Below, in pieces: positions 48,701 through 61,268 of a stretch of 64,000 bases of DNA (position 1 is the stretch's first letter; the number at the start of each line of letters is the position of its first letter). Position numbers and translations under genes: made by a program. Under the pieces are notes generated by a model. It made no database searches, was not told the DNA's origin, and saw only the letters and a program-made list of their open reading frames with translations. The stretch is taken from positions 38,972,511 to 39,036,510 of the forward strand of contig NC_067285.1 in the NCBI RefSeq assembly GCF_020740795.1, given 5' to 3'. This stretch comes from Apus apus (lineage: Eukaryota; Chordata; Aves; Apodiformes; Apodidae).

Positions 48701-51700
48701 TTCCTTTTTGCTGGTGCAACGTGCTCCTGAATGAATGAACAGTCTGGGGCTGATGAGGCAATTGGGCTGAACCCATCGAAGGGTGCATTTACATTAGTGT
48801 TTCAGTTGGGTCATTTGGGTTAGTTGGTTGGGTGGTTGTTATGTTTTGAGTGGGTGGTGTTTTTTGAACCAAACACCCCCATTTCTAGTGCTGTGCTCCA
48901 TCCTACAGGGATGGTCCTCAAGGGCGTGAACTCGGTTCCCTTCTGGAGAAACGAAATGGTAGGATGAAGGACAGCAGCTGTGGACTGGCCTCTAGTGGGT
49001 GTTCAGTCCACAGGACCAGGCTTGGCTGAGTCAGGAAGGAAAATGGAAAAGCCCTCTGGTGAGTCTGGATGCCCCATCTTCAGACTGGTCAATGTTTTGC
49101 AGGTGCTGTGCTGGCCCAGGCCACTTTCCAATGTAGACAGGAATGTAATGGTCCCTTCTGACCTTCAGGGACTAAATAGCCATGCTGAGAGGAGCATGGA
49201 AGGAGGAGAGCAGTAGTGAATCCTTTCTGGAGCACTGGGAAATGAATTGCAGGAGGAAAATTCAACAGGAGTCTCTCTCTCTCGCAGGCTGAGATCAGGC
49301 AGGGAGCTTTCCGTTTTGGATCTGCTTCCTTGGTGCTTAACCCTGAAAAATCAGCCTGGTTGGATAAAAAAAAAATGCTTTTCCTCCATTTTCTGTTTGT
49401 GTGTGGCTAGCAGGGGTGGGAAGCTTCAGGTCTGAGATGGAAGGCCTTTCTCTCATACCAGAACTTCAAGCCAGGAGATGCTCTAGGCTGTGCTTGTGAG
49501 GGGCCTGAGCCGTGGGAAGGTGGGGTATGAGAGGGAGGGGAGGTGCACAAACAGCTCTGGGGACATTCTGTATCCATCCCAAGACTCTGCCCCACATCAT
49601 ATGTGACTTTTCAGGCCTTATTAGTTTCCAGGGTGTGTTCTGTTAAGTGACAACTGAGATAAAAGCTGAGGTAAGATCAAAGCAGATTTCATGGTTTCTA
49701 TGGGTTTATGCTTCTTGGTTTCACTTCCCAGTGTCTCCCTAAGCTTTCTTCTCTCCTTGCACACTGCCCTTTCATCTACCTCTCTGTTCTCACCTGGGCA
49801 GGCAAGAGCTTGCTGACATTCCAGCCTGGAGCACAACTCATGAGCTTGACCAGCCATGAGTTTCATCCCCCCAAACCTGAAGTGAAGTTGGATGGTTTTA
49901 GCTGCAACACAACTCCTTTCAGTATCGATTCTCTTCCTTTGCAGAAGCTGAGCTTGAGTTTCTCCTTCTCTGTTGAGAGCATCTCTGTGTAGCAGTGTTG
50001 GCTCAGCAGCTTGTGCAAGGCTCTGATGTCCAAAGTGCTGATTCAGGGGTGCTGGGTCCAAGAGAAATGGTTGAGAAGGGGCTTTCCACAGGGTGGGAGG
50101 GCTGCTCATCTCCCGGAAAGAAATTCATGTTGCAGCGACGTGGTTCCTTCTTGGTAGAGACCTGGATTTCCCCTCCTTACCAGGTGCACTTCTTGCTGCT
50201 AGAGACTAGTTGCTCTTGGCTTGCTTTTTTTCTTTTTTTTGTTTAAATAGAACTACTCCTATGGTGGCTTGTGGGTGAAATGTGGGGAGAGCATCTTCCC
50301 CAGGGAGAAGTAGTGAGGATAAACCTGGCATAAAGAGGATAAGAAAAGGCCTCAGAAATGGACATGAATGAAAATAATCACTCCAGGTGGAAGCCCAATC
50401 TGATGGTTGAGTTTGGGTCCGTTCCTAGCATGTGCAGGGTACAAAGTGCCTGGTGGCAGAAGAGATGCACCTGAGTGTGTTGTGCTGCCCCAGGGTTCGG
50501 ACCCCAGCCAGAATCATCATCCTCCAGGAGCTGGAGGTGATGGGAGAGAGAGTGGATGGGGCTGGCACACAGCAGTTCCTCCAGCAGCCATGGCTGGATG
50601 TGACTGAAATGTCCCAGGAGATGGGACACCCCTGCTTACCATCTATAATCCCATCCCCTCCGCCACTTCCCACGTATCTCCTTCTTTCCAACCAACTTCT
50701 AATGCAGACCTCCAGGACCATCAACAGCAGCTCCTCAGCCCCAAGCATTAATCTGTGCCTGTCTGCAGCCAAGACCAGCACTCCTCCTCTTGCCCCACCA
50801 CGTGGCTCTTCCAAAAGTAGCACCCTTGGGTGCTCCAGATGGTGCTTGCAAGTACTTTGCCTTGCAGCCAGCAGGGATAGGACTTGGAGCAGCATCAGTA
50901 GATGTGGCAGGCCCTGGCAGGGGTCTGCTGAGGTTCTCAAAGGTACCTGGGCGTGTAGTTCACCCTTGACCATGTCACTCCAACAGTACCAGCTCTTTAG
51001 AGCAGATCTTGGTGTAGGCAGCTGTGCATCACAAGGAGGAGTGTTCTGGTGGCTTCTCTGCACCCCTTCACTTCAGAGCTGCATTGTGGTTTATCTTTTG
51101 GTCCGTTTTGCTGGTCACCCTGCCTTCCTGGTTTCCTATCCTCTAGGCATCTCACCCAGAGCTGTGAGTGTGCCAAGCTGTGGTCTCTGGGTGCAATTCC
51201 CACTTGGAGAAGTGGGTCCTGTGGGTAATGGAGATTTGCAAACCTTTCAGCTAGCTTCTGTCACCTTTGGGTTACTTAATCAGACTGGACCTCATTAGGT
51301 GAAGCCCTGCTTTGAGGTGGGGAGCTGGACCTCCTGTGGTTGGTGAATTTTGCAAGTAGGGTGGATAAACTTTGCCATACTTGGTCAGACAGGAAATACC
51401 AAACTGCTGCAAACACAAGATCTGCAAATACCTCTTTGAGCAGGGGGGAAACTGAGGAGAGAAACATCACATAGTCTGGACAGAGACACTTGTTGGGAAA
51501 TGAGTCACTACCATACATGTGAAGTGGAGATGTGTTGCTCCCCATCAGGAAGCTGAGGAAGCTTGTGTCAAGCTAGAAAGCAAGAAGTGCTGCTTTTCTA
51601 AAGATGAGCTACTGTCTTCTAACTTAACCAGCAGAAAATGGGTCAAGATCGTGTTGAGCTCTACCAGAAATAAAAGTCATGGGTTATTCCACAAGCCAAA

Positions 51701-52529
51701 TGGTGTGGAGACAGCTTAGTTACTGAATCTAATAAAACTGAAACCGCTAATATTTGGAAAAAGAAAAAAAAAGTGCCACTTTAGCCAAGCTTGCCACCTT
51801 CTAGCTGCGTTTATGTCAGGAGGAGGAGAGGAGGCCATGCCACAATGCTCCTTGGGAGGCTGGTGGCAGGACTGTGGCCAAGTGTTTGCCTGGATGAGTT
51901 ACCCAGTGAGGATGTTACTCATCTTGAGCAATTAAAATGTGCCCTCAGGAGGCTGCTCCTTCTGAATGGGGTGGAAGCACCCGTGTACACCAGTATCTTT
52001 GTTGTATTTGTGGCATTTTTGGCACCTCTTTCCTCCTTGTCACGCACAGCAAGGTCCAACTGTGAAAGCTCAAGTCAGTCCTTCCGTAGTCCCCAGGGCC
52101 TAATTCTTTTTTCCCAGTCACCCAACTCGTGGTGCAACTGCTGACACGGGCACACACGACCTGTAAAACCTTGAGCTGCCACAGTGCCAGGCTCAATTCC
52201 CGGCCTCCCAGCGGCACCGTGAGGCTCGGCTGGATCATCAGCCCTGCAGGGCAAGCAGGAGGCTGCTCTCATCACCCTGCTGCTCTCGTCTAGCTTCTGC
52301 TGGTTGGCACCCCCGGCCCAAGTCTCTGGAAGTGCTGGGGCACCCTCCTCGCTGGCGTTGCAGCATCCTCCTCCTCCCGGCGCTGGGGGCTGGGAGGAGT
52401 TTCCCCCTTGGAGCTGGGTGGAAACTCCCCGCCTGGTGAAGCTCGGGCTGGGTCTCGCTGGGAGAGTTTCCAGGAGCATCTTTGTGGTCCAGCCATTTCA
52501 ACTAGACCTGGGGCAGCTGCTTTGGCCAG

Positions 52530-52990
52530 GGCCCCGAACCGAGCGCTAAAGCCAAGAGACCTTCCTCCCCGCCGGCCTGAGGCTGCAGCGGCCGCTGGAG
52601 GAGAGCACGCAGGGCCGTGTCACCAGCCCCTTCTGGCTCATGATGCGCATCCTTGCAACCGACCGGCGCTCTACCCCGTCGCAGCCCGGCTTCCCCGGGG
52701 TTTCAGCTCCTCCCCGACGTGCTCCGAGCCCCTGATGCAAATCTCTAACGGTGCCGGCACCTGCGGCGTCTAGACGGGTTCCTGCGCCCGCCGAGAGGGA
52801 CCCGCCGCTGCTCCCTGGGAAAGCCCTTGGCTTTCATCCCTGCTTCGTGTCCTGGGTGCCAGGAGCCGCTTTTCCCGGCGTGCTGAGGAGGGACGAGGCT
52901 GCTGCTCTGCTTCGCGTTAGGTTCCGCTCAGATCAGCTCCCGGTTTGAGCGCATTTTTCAGCTCCGGGCACGGGGGTGCCGGGGTGTTTC
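52530..52990. promoter_or_regulatory. orphan CpG island
   Basis: About 460 bases with many CpGs (for example CCCCGAACCGAGCGC, GCGGCCGCTGG, GACCGGCGCTCTACCCCGTC) inside an otherwise CpG-poor interval, about 6 kb upstream of the first chemokine gene. It includes an exact octamer motif ATGCAAAT (52735-52742). There is no gene start that I can recognise on either strand. It may be a promoter of an unannotated non-coding transcript or an enhancer-like element. Confidence 0.55.
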
Positions 52991-55774
52991 TCCAACGTGC
53001 CTCCCTCTAGCAGCAAGTCTGAAGCAGCACAGTGGTCCGGGGAGTTTCTCCCGTGCTTGCTTGGTGACATTTGCATCTCTGGGGTGGACGGGATGTCCCA
53101 GAAGCTGTCCCCTCTCTGGGGTGGGGTGCTCTGACATGCTGCTTTCCCGTTTCCCCCTGCCCCCCCCCCCCGGCTGCTGTTCCACAGAGGTCCTAGGGTT
53201 CAAAATTAACCAGGAAGGCAGGAATATGGAATTCACATTTCTAAAAGTTTCCCTTCTCTCACCTTGATGGAGCTTTTGTTCTCTCTCTGAGCCTTTCTTC
53301 TTCCTCCTTATCAGTTCTCTCCCAAAGCTCTTTTACTGTTTTCCCTTCCTGTAGCCCTCAAGCAAACCAAATACTTGAGCCCTGCTTTTAAAGATGCCTG
53401 TAGTATATTTTTTCACCTGCGTGCAGGGGTGTCATTACACCACTCTGGTATCTCCAAAAATGAAAGAAAAATGAGGTCTTGCCCACATGCCATGTCCCCA
53501 GCAAGTCCATGTGCCTTTGCTCAAAGACAAGGGACAGTGAGCTCCATAGGTGCTCTGAGCAGCCTCATTTTGGACTGATTTTGATGCTAATTCTGGTGCC
53601 CTCACCTGGAAATTTCACTTCTATACCCGGTGCCCACCACGGTTAAGTGTTCTGCATCTGAGTAGAAATAAAAACTCCTCTGAGCTGGTAACTACCAGCA
53701 TGGGGCCTTGGAGACCTACATGTCCTGGTCAGTCCTTCCCCTCCCCTGGGCTCTACCTTTGGGTGGTGTTGTTTTTGGCAGAGTTGGACTAGTAATTATT
53801 TTGGAAGAAAGGAAGGCCAGTTGTGTAAAGGGGATGATTCTTTTTAAAATGCAACCAGGAGAAAGGACACTGGGAGGGGGGGGGAAAGGGCTAAAGTTCT
53901 TTTCATACAGGGGTAAATGAGCACAGGCTTATTTAGGAGCGTGTCCTCAAGGTGTAGGAGGCACGAGGGGATGGAGCCCAGGTGGGCTGGAAGGAGCCCT
54001 GGGCTGGAAACTGGGTACTGCATGAAGTGTCTGAGACACACTCTTGCATGGTGAGAGGAGAAACCAGCACTGCCTTGGGGGGCCTCTGCCCACAGTTTGC
54101 AGGCAGCGCTGAACTGGCTGGTGCTGAAGTAGGTGTGGGTGGAAGTTCTCCCTCAGGTTTCAGCAGGAGGCTGATGATGGGCTGAAAGCCACAGCTTTGT
54201 GAATTCACTGCAGTTGGGGGCTTTTGGGGAGGGTGTATTTAAATACATATATATATATTATTTTTTTTTTTTAGTTTTTCTCTCTCCTAGGGAGCAGTAG
54301 GTGATTTGAGGAGAAAGGAGGGTTGTGCTCAAACTTCTCTTTCTCTTAAACAAACCTGGTGGTTTCAGCATGACTGAGTTGCAGACACCACTGTGAGTCT
54401 TTATGTGCTTGCTCGTGGAGGGTGCAGATCCCCACCGGGGGGCAGAAGAGCCAGCATCTCCCTGGTGTGGGTTTCTGCCTGTCCTAGTCAAGCAACAGAA
54501 AGGGGTTTTTTGGGTTTTTTTTTCCTCCTGCTCCACTTAGCTCAGGTCTTTCTCGGCTCACTCTGAAGCTGCCTTGTTGGTACAGACCAAGATCTTGCTC
54601 AATTGCTGGTTCATGTGTTTGGAGACCCTGGGACAGGTTTTCCACTCCCATCTTTGAGAGGGGGCTCAGATGTGCAGAACCTCCATCTTCTTCTGCTGAA
54701 CAGCATGAGCTCTCTTCTTGCCACACGTGGCTCACCTACCTCTCCTCTCATTTCCCACTGACTGTTTTTCAGAACCTTGAAGGAAGTCTTTGACCTCTCT
54801 GAGGTAGCCTGAGGCTTTCTGTGGCTTGATGCCACTAAATTCCATCTTTTTAAGTGGTTTAGTGGCTGTAGGAGCATAGCAAAGCCGCACAGCAGAGCAC
54901 ATCTTTCCTACCTTTGGAGGTGTTAGCGCCACATTTTTGTAGGCTTCTGATTTAAGTCCCACAGGAAGGATGTTTGGAGGATCCCAGCGGGTGTAAAAAA
55001 CATTAAATAATTTAAAACATCTAATAAAAAGAACAGTAATTAAAAAAGTGACTCAAATCAAACTCTGCCCTGCAAAGCTGTGACTGCTGCAGAAAACACA
55101 GAAGCTGTTGGGGTATTTCTGATGTGTTTCGGTTGATGCTGGCCTGGATAAGTCCACAGATCAACACGTGAGGGCTACTCTTCTGAGTTCCTGGCACCCA
55201 GGAAGCTTGCACACAGTCCCAGGCCAGATCCTCACCCTCCTCCTCCCTTTCCAGCATCACCACTCGGCACGCAGAGAGCTGAGCAGCCTGAAGTGGCCTG
55301 CAAGCTTTTCCATCCCAAGCAACCACCACGAGGTTTATCCATCATGAGGCATAGATCAAAACCACTGGGGCTACCATCAAGGGGATTCCAAAACCGTTAC
55401 ATTATCTCTGCCAAGTTCTCCCTTCTGGCTGGATCCACACGTATTTCACCTTCCCTACCCCAAGCAGAAACCCCTCACAGCTGGAGGACCTGCTAGGCAA
55501 ATGCTTGTCTCCTGGGGCAGTGCCCTGGGGATTCACCAAGCGACCCCGGCGTCCTGGGGGAAACCCGAAATCTGCCTCGAGGTGGGAACCAAGAGGGCAC
55601 GTCTGACAGGGGACCACTGGTTATGGTCTCTTCTTCTTTGTCACCATGTGGGCAACGACTGCCAGGCCACCCCGCTGGCTGTCCCAAGGATGCCATGATG
55701 GCTGTTGCTTCTCTGCAGTCCCGGGGTGAGCACGTTGTTTTGTCCCAGCAGCGTTGAGTTGAGGCAGGGATGAC

Positions 55775-56576
55775 ATGAATGAATGGTGTGAAGTTCAACG
55801 AGGCCAAGTGGAGGGTCCTGCACTTTGGCTGCAATCACCCCCGGCAGCGCTACGGGCTGGGGGGAGAGGGGCTGGAGAGCTGCCCAGCTGGGAGGGAACT
55901 GGGAGCACTGGTTGGCAACTGGTTGGACATGACCCAGCAGTTTGCCCAGAGAGGCCAATGGCATCCTGGCTTGTGCCAGGAATGGTGTGGCCAGCAGGAG
56001 AAGGGATGTGATTCTCCCTGTGCTCAGCACTGGGGAGGCTTCACCTCGAGCACTGTGTCCAGTTCTGGGCCCCTCACTGCAAGAAGGACCTTGAGGTGCT
56101 GGAGCAGGTCCAGAGGAGACAACGAGGCTGGTGAAGGGACTAGAGGGAAAGTCTTGTAGGGATGGGCTGAGGGAGCTGGGGCTGTTTAGCCTGGAGAAGA
56201 GGAGACTCAGGGGGGACCTTCTCACTCTCTTCAACTACCTGAAGGGAGGTTGTGGTCAGCTGGAGCTGGGCTCTTTTTCCAGGCATCTAGTGACAGGACG
56301 AGAGGGCCTGGCCTGAAGCTGCTCCAGGGGAAGTTTAGGTGGGATATCAGGAAGCACTTCCTCATGGAGAGGGTGATCAGACATTGGACCATTCCAATGT
56401 CTGGAATGGTGCCTCCCCAGGGAGGTGGTGGAGGCACCATCCCTGGATGTGTTCAAGGACAGGCTGGGTGTGGCACTTAGTGCCACGGTCTGGAGATGTG
56501 GGGGTGTTGGTCACAGGCTGGACTTGATGATCTTAAAGTTCTTTTCCAGCTTTGGTGATTCTGTGATTCCGTGACT
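55775..56576 (+). mobile_element. CR1 LINE 3' fragment, about 800 bp
   Basis: Plus-oriented CR1 covering the ORF2 C-terminal region (GTGAAGTTCAACGAGGCCAA, then CTGCACTTTGGCTGC; later GCTGTTTAGCCTGGAGAAGA) through the terminus (GGACTTGATGATCTTAAAGT, TTTGGTGATTCTGTGATTCC). Frame-breaking changes are present, and a local inverted duplication sits at 56380-56409. Confidence 0.93.
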
Positions 56577-57033
56577 TCTCTTACTCAGACAGGACCTGCT
56601 GCCAAGGCCAGCCCTGCAGAGGAGACAACTTCCTCACTGCTTATGATGAAGACAAGACCCTTCTGTCCCCTCTCTGAGGGATGTGTGGGTTTCATCTTGG
56701 GTACCAAGTGAAGTCATGAGTGCCATGACTGTCATGGAAGAAATGTCATGAGGACAGGCATAAAGCAGCACATCCCTAGAGAAGACCACCTCAGTGAAAA
56801 CACCTGGTATCTTGCATAGGCCTGGGGGCAAACATCTGCCTCAGGCCAAAACTGAGGTCGCTGTGGCTAAACTAATCACCCAGGACTCCTCTAAAGACAC
56901 CTCTCTAAATCCATCCAGCCAAAACATGCTTCTGTAGCTCCTGCATCTCTCCAGGGTAGGCAGGAGATGAAGACCTGCCCTGTAGCCACAAGTCGGGGTT
57001 GTGATCTTGCTCATGACTTACCTTGGTCTGTCC

Positions 57034-57136
57034 ATTGGAACAGGCTGCCCAGGGAAGTTGTGGGCATCCCTAGAGGTATTTAAAAGACATGTAGATGTGG
57101 GGCTTAGGGACATGGTTTAGTGGTGGACTCTTCCAA
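57034..57136 (+). mobile_element. CR1 internal fragment
   Basis: Plus-oriented piece of the CR1 ORF2 end: ATTGGAACAGGCTGCCCAGG, then GGCATCCCTAGAGGTATTTA and AAGACATGTAGATGTGGGGC. It lacks the 3' terminus. Confidence 0.85.
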
Positions 57137-58613
57137 GCATTCAGTGAGGAGGTGATGGGACATCTGTCCTGGTAGACTGCTGCCTTCCCCACTGTTTTCC
57201 AGACTCTTCTTTAATGAGACCCCTGCTGTGACCCAGCAAAACCACTTAAACCAGTCCTAGGTCTGACTCCTTCTAATAACTCTCTGCAAGGCATTGGAAA
57301 ACTTAGCCTTGAACAAAAACTATCTCCTTCTCCACTGCCATAGCAACAAGGCTCTTGTTCCCTCCACAGGACTTCGGGAATAGCTCATGGAAATTGTTCC
57401 TGGCCTTTCTGCAACCCTGATGTACAGGGAGTTAAACTCCTTGCTTGTCTGTTTCTCCCCTTCATCTTTTGAACAACATCTTTACAAGACTTTTGGGCCT
57501 GTCTCAGTGTTTTGAAGGGAAAGATGAGTAGCTTATGGTTTGAGTGGAAGAATCTTATTTCCAGTTTCCTATTTTGTTAGTCTATAAAATGCTGATGTGA
57601 CTTGACAGCTCCGAATGACATGATCAAACAACCACATCATTTTTCTTCTGCCTTCTTCCTTCCTCCTCGCCTCACTATTGTGACCACATGTCCCCTTTCC
57701 CCTCTTGCTTCCTAAGCTGGTGACTTTGCCTTAGTCAGGGTATTCCCCATCCCACCAAAACTCAGGGGCTGCTGTGGCTCTTGCTTTGCAGCAGTGGCCT
57801 TCCAATATCCTTGTGCATCCAAAAAGGGCCATTACTGAAGGCCACTTGGGATGTTCTCAAGGGAGACAGCAAGGGGAGAGCTCAGGTCTTGCCCCCCCAA
57901 ATCCCTGAGTCCATCCCAGCCCTGTTGCTTTCCCTGCTGCATTTCTCTGGCATCCCTGTGTTTCAGTCCCAGGCCCTGGGTGCCACCAAAGCCACTGCTG
58001 AGAAATGTGCAGGTTGGCACGTAAGTGCAAATGTGCAGAGATGGAGGACAAGTTTGTCTGTTTGCTGGTGCTTTTGTACCCCTCATCTCTTGCATTTCCT
58101 GACTATTCTACCCGTACAGCGAAGATCTGATGGTCCTGAGTGGAAACAGAGGGCAGAGAGCTTTATTATTTTTCCCCTCTCTGGTGCTAGACGTTTTTGC
58201 TGATGTAAGAGATAGCAAAAATAGTGTGGGGGAATTATAGCCCTAAGAAAGAAATATGTAAATATCTGAGTGCATTAAAAAAACCCCACCCTGCCCTGCT
58301 TACCCGGGGTTTGCACTCTGATTTTATTCTGGGCCCTTTCTGTGGTTGAGAGGTAGATGCTGAAGGGAACTGAGGCTGATGTCTGTACAAACACAGATCA
58401 CCAGAAACAGGCCACGGGGAAGATTACGTGGGGAATCCAAAAGTGCATTTTGTCCCGATGACTGGTGTTTTAATCAATAATATTGTAAATTTAGCTTCTG
58501 ACCCAAGCAGTGGGAGCGTGCAAGAAATGTCGTCACCTCTTTTCACGCTCTGCTGGCCAGGTGTGACTGCTGAAGTTTTCATCTGGCTGCTTGTGTCAGA
58601 GCAAGACCCTCCC

Positions 58614-58635
58614 AAATAAATAGGGGGATTTCTCC
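58614..58635 (+). promoter_or_regulatory. TATA-like and kappa-B-like elements of first chemokine gene
   Basis: AAATAAATAG (58614-58623) is TATA-like and lies about 55 bases before the start codon, so transcription would begin near 58645 with a leader of about 30 bases. It runs directly into GGGGGATTTCTCC (58623-58635), which resembles an NF-kappa-B site and especially the GGGAGATTTG-type site described for mammalian CXCL13, with differences. Function is inferred. Confidence 0.45.
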
Positions 58636-58675
58636 GGCCGGTTCCTCAGTCGGTCCCTGGGAGCCTGCCGTGAGG

Positions 58676-60631
58676 ATGCGAGTGCCAGCTGGGCTGGGGA
58701 CAGGAGCCCCCCTGCTCCCCTGGCTGCTGCTGCTGCTGTTCTCCCACCTAGCCTGTCCAGGTGAGCTTCTGGTGTCTTTGCAGAGGTGCCCACGGCCGCC
58801 AGCTCCTACCTGCTGTGCTCCTTGCCATGGGTGGGCGTCGCCGGCATCCTGCTCCGAAGGGGACCGGGGGAGATGAGGGCTCCTCCTGCTTGTTTAGCCC
58901 AGGGATTTTCTCGTAGCCAAGGGAAGAGTGTGACCATCCTTCTTTGCCAAGAGCTTGTTCAGCTTCCAGGAGCTGTGTGAGAGCAGGGTACTGAGGTGGA
59001 GGCACAGACAATGGTTCCTCACTGTGGTCCCTAAAGTGTTGTCAGTGAAAGCACGGAAAGGGACCATTTCTTTGGCTCTCTAAGAGATTTGGAGCTGCTT
59101 GCTGTGTCTCTACGTAATGCTGTTTGTCTCTGTAAGTTGCTCCCTTCTCCTTCTCTCAGCCATCCTGGAGGTGAATGGAAACCTGAACTGTAGGTGCCTA
59201 AAGACAACTTCAAACTACCTGAGTCCAAAGCGGTACGAGAGCATTGAGATCAGACCTGTGGGCAGCACCTGCAGGCGCACAGAGATCATGTAAGTGCTGC
59301 AGCTGGCTCCTGGGGCAGAGCTGCTTTCCCCTCCAGCCCCTGCAGAGCAGGGGGCCAGCACTGCACCTTTCCTCCTACAACCACCTCGTTTCTCTGCTCC
59401 CTTTCTGAAAACTGAAGCTTTTCCAAAATGCCAGCAAGCTCACCCACGCTTTGGGGCTACGAAACATCAGAGCTGACCTGCCGGTGCTCCCCTCTACCTA
59501 AGCAAGCCTTTCCAGCAAGGGAAGGGATGACTTCCTCGTACTGGTGCTTACTGGGGAGCGTGCTGGGAGTGTGTGTTTGCAGCCTGGAGGAAGCACATCC
59601 TTGGGCACCAAGGCAGGATGAGCCATATTTAATTTTTCCACTCCCAATACGCATCTCGGCTCAAGCGCTTCTCTTGTGACCCCTGTCCTGGCTAAAGCAG
59701 CACGCTGAGCAGAAGCATCAGGTTTCTTTAACTGCTCAGCCTTGCTGCATTCGTTCATCTGCAGAGAAAACTGTCTCTGAACAGTTACCTCTGGGCTTCA
59801 AGCACCATCTCTGCTCCGTATGGGAGCGTGCTGCATCTTGCTTTCTCCTGGCTGTCCTGTGGCTTCCCTCTGTCACCAGCAGCTTCCTGGGATCTGCTAG
59901 CACTGTGCATGAAAGCTGTGTCTTGCAGACGGGCTCTGGCTGCTCCAGTGCCTGCCTTGGGAGGGCAGGAGAACGCTCATCAACTCTCCTTGTGTTTCAG
60001 AATTAAATTGCACCCCTCGGGGAAGGTGTGTGTGAATCCTGATGCCCCTTGGGTAAAGAAGCTGCTGAAGCGTATTGCTATCACGTAAGTGGCTTTGATG
60101 AAAGCCTTTTTGACTCAGGTGGCCCTGGGCAGCATCCCACCCCACCCATGGTTCTGAGGAGCACTTCTAGGACCAAGGGCTTTCAGGGGACCAAGGGACC
60201 TACTCTTAGGGTGCTGAGGGGTGAGACCTTGCTGGGCAAGGCAGCGGTTGGTGGTTCGGCGTGCTGGTGCTGCCATCCATGGGTTGTGTTCTCCCCAGCT
60301 TGAGCCTGTTGCTGTGCCTCTGAAAGCATTTTTGGGGAAAAAACAAAACAAAACAAAACAAAACAACCCTATTTTGGGGGAGGAGGAAATGGCAGGAGCA
60401 GGGTTTGCTCATTGCAAGTGCAATAGTGCGTCGATGCTCGGCTGGGAAAGCCACCTTCCCTCATCCTGCCCGGATTTGTGGCCAGGAGCTGCCCCCTGTG
60501 GGTGATGCCTGCCCTGAGGAAACAGCGGTGACTTCCTTCACTTGGGGCAGCAGCTTCCTCTCCCAGACCCCGCTTTTCTCCACATTCACACATTTCTTCC
60601 TCCTTCTGCTTTTCACAGGAAGAAAAAATAA
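58676..60631 (+). CDS. CXCL13-like chemokine, first copy, 103 aa
   Basis: A secreted CXC chemokine of the CXCL13 (B-lymphocyte attracting) type, expected to act through CXCR5-like receptors. Coding exons: 58676-58760, 59160-59289, 60001-60084, 60619-60631. All are GT-AG, with intron phases 1, 2, 2, ending TAA. Residues 1 to about 28 form a leucine-rich signal peptide (PLLPWLLLLLFSHLACP). The mature part has a CXC motif (Cys39-Arg-Cys41) without a preceding ELR, then Cys66 and Cys82 in the canonical spacing, SIEIRPVGSTCRR, and a C-terminal helix with PWVKKLLKRI followed by a short lysine tail. Human CXCL13 has 109 residues and a longer tail. The start is the first ATG after the TATA-like box. 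Birds carry several CXCL13-like copies; which numbered copy this is cannot be decided here. Confidence 0.9.
60338..60367. repeat. (AAAAC)n microsatellite
   Basis: About five copies of AAAAC within the third intron of the first chemokine gene. Confidence 0.85.
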
Positions 60632-61035
60632 GTTTCCTGCTAAGGAAGTTGACGCCGGGAGCCCTGAGCTGGGCTGGCAGATGATGCACAGGCATGAAAA
60701 CCTGCCTGCTCCTCACTTTGCCCTCGCTTCCCCCTTCCCAAAAAGCCCCGTGTCTGGCCCCAGCAGTGGCTGCTGTAGGGGTGGCTGCTGCCCCCAGCCC
60801 CACGGTGGGTTTGAGGGGGGGATTTGCTCCCTGGATCAGTGTGAATATGAACCCTTCATTTATTTACTTGCCTGTGGGCTGCAAAGCCTTTCTCTGCCTG
60901 GGGCTGCTCTCACTTTGTGACCCTTCCCATGCAAAGTGCTCACTGGCAGAGTGTGTGCCTGGGTTTTTTTTCACTGCACAGCGTGGCATGTCCTGTCCTG
61001 AGAGCTCAAGTCAAATAAAATTCAAGTTGGGTTGT
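60632..61035 (+). other. 3' UTR of first chemokine gene
   Basis: The untranslated tail follows TAA and carries one AATAAA at 61014-61019, so the transcript should end near 61035. GTTTTGTTTTGTTTTTTCTT lies just downstream and would suit the U/GU-rich downstream element. Confidence 0.7.
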
Positions 61036-61204
61036 TTTGTTTTGTTTTTTCTTCTGTTTTATTTGCCCTGGATCTCCTAGCTTCAAAAAAACGTAGCAGA
61101 GCTTTTGCTAAACCCCACCCTTGTGGCCTTCCTGGAATTAATTGTCATGGGCACCTGATGCTCGTTCTCAGGTGTGCTGTGTTGGTGAGGTATGTTCCTG
61201 CCCA

Positions 61205-61268
61205 TGCAGGGGGCTTGGAACTAGATGTCTCAAGCTCCCTTCCAAGCCAAACCATTGTGTGATTTCTG
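61205..61268 (+). mobile_element. CR1 3' terminus
   Basis: About 60 bases of a plus-oriented CR1 end: GGGGGCTTGGAACTAGATGT, then TCCCTTCCAAGCCAAACCAT and TGTGTGATTTC. Confidence 0.8.

Larger units (their letters stand above)
29369..58600. other. large intergenic interval between CCNG2 and chemokine genes
   Basis: About 29 kb with no gene I can support. It holds the plus-oriented CR1 fragments listed separately, a small CpG cluster at 37298-37362, A or T homopolymers (for example near 36570, 38429, 45810, 47848 and 54262) and the orphan CpG island at about 52530-52990. The longest open frames are 213 codons (42643-43284, plus) and 288 codons (50432-51298, plus, overlapped by a 212-codon minus frame). 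They show no domain, signal peptide or flanking exon that I recognise. Confidence 0.55.

Noticed and set aside
52180-52220. tRNA-like stretch read on the minus strand
   Set aside because: No acceptor, D or anticodon stems can be drawn around it; it only shares a GGGAATTGA-type string.
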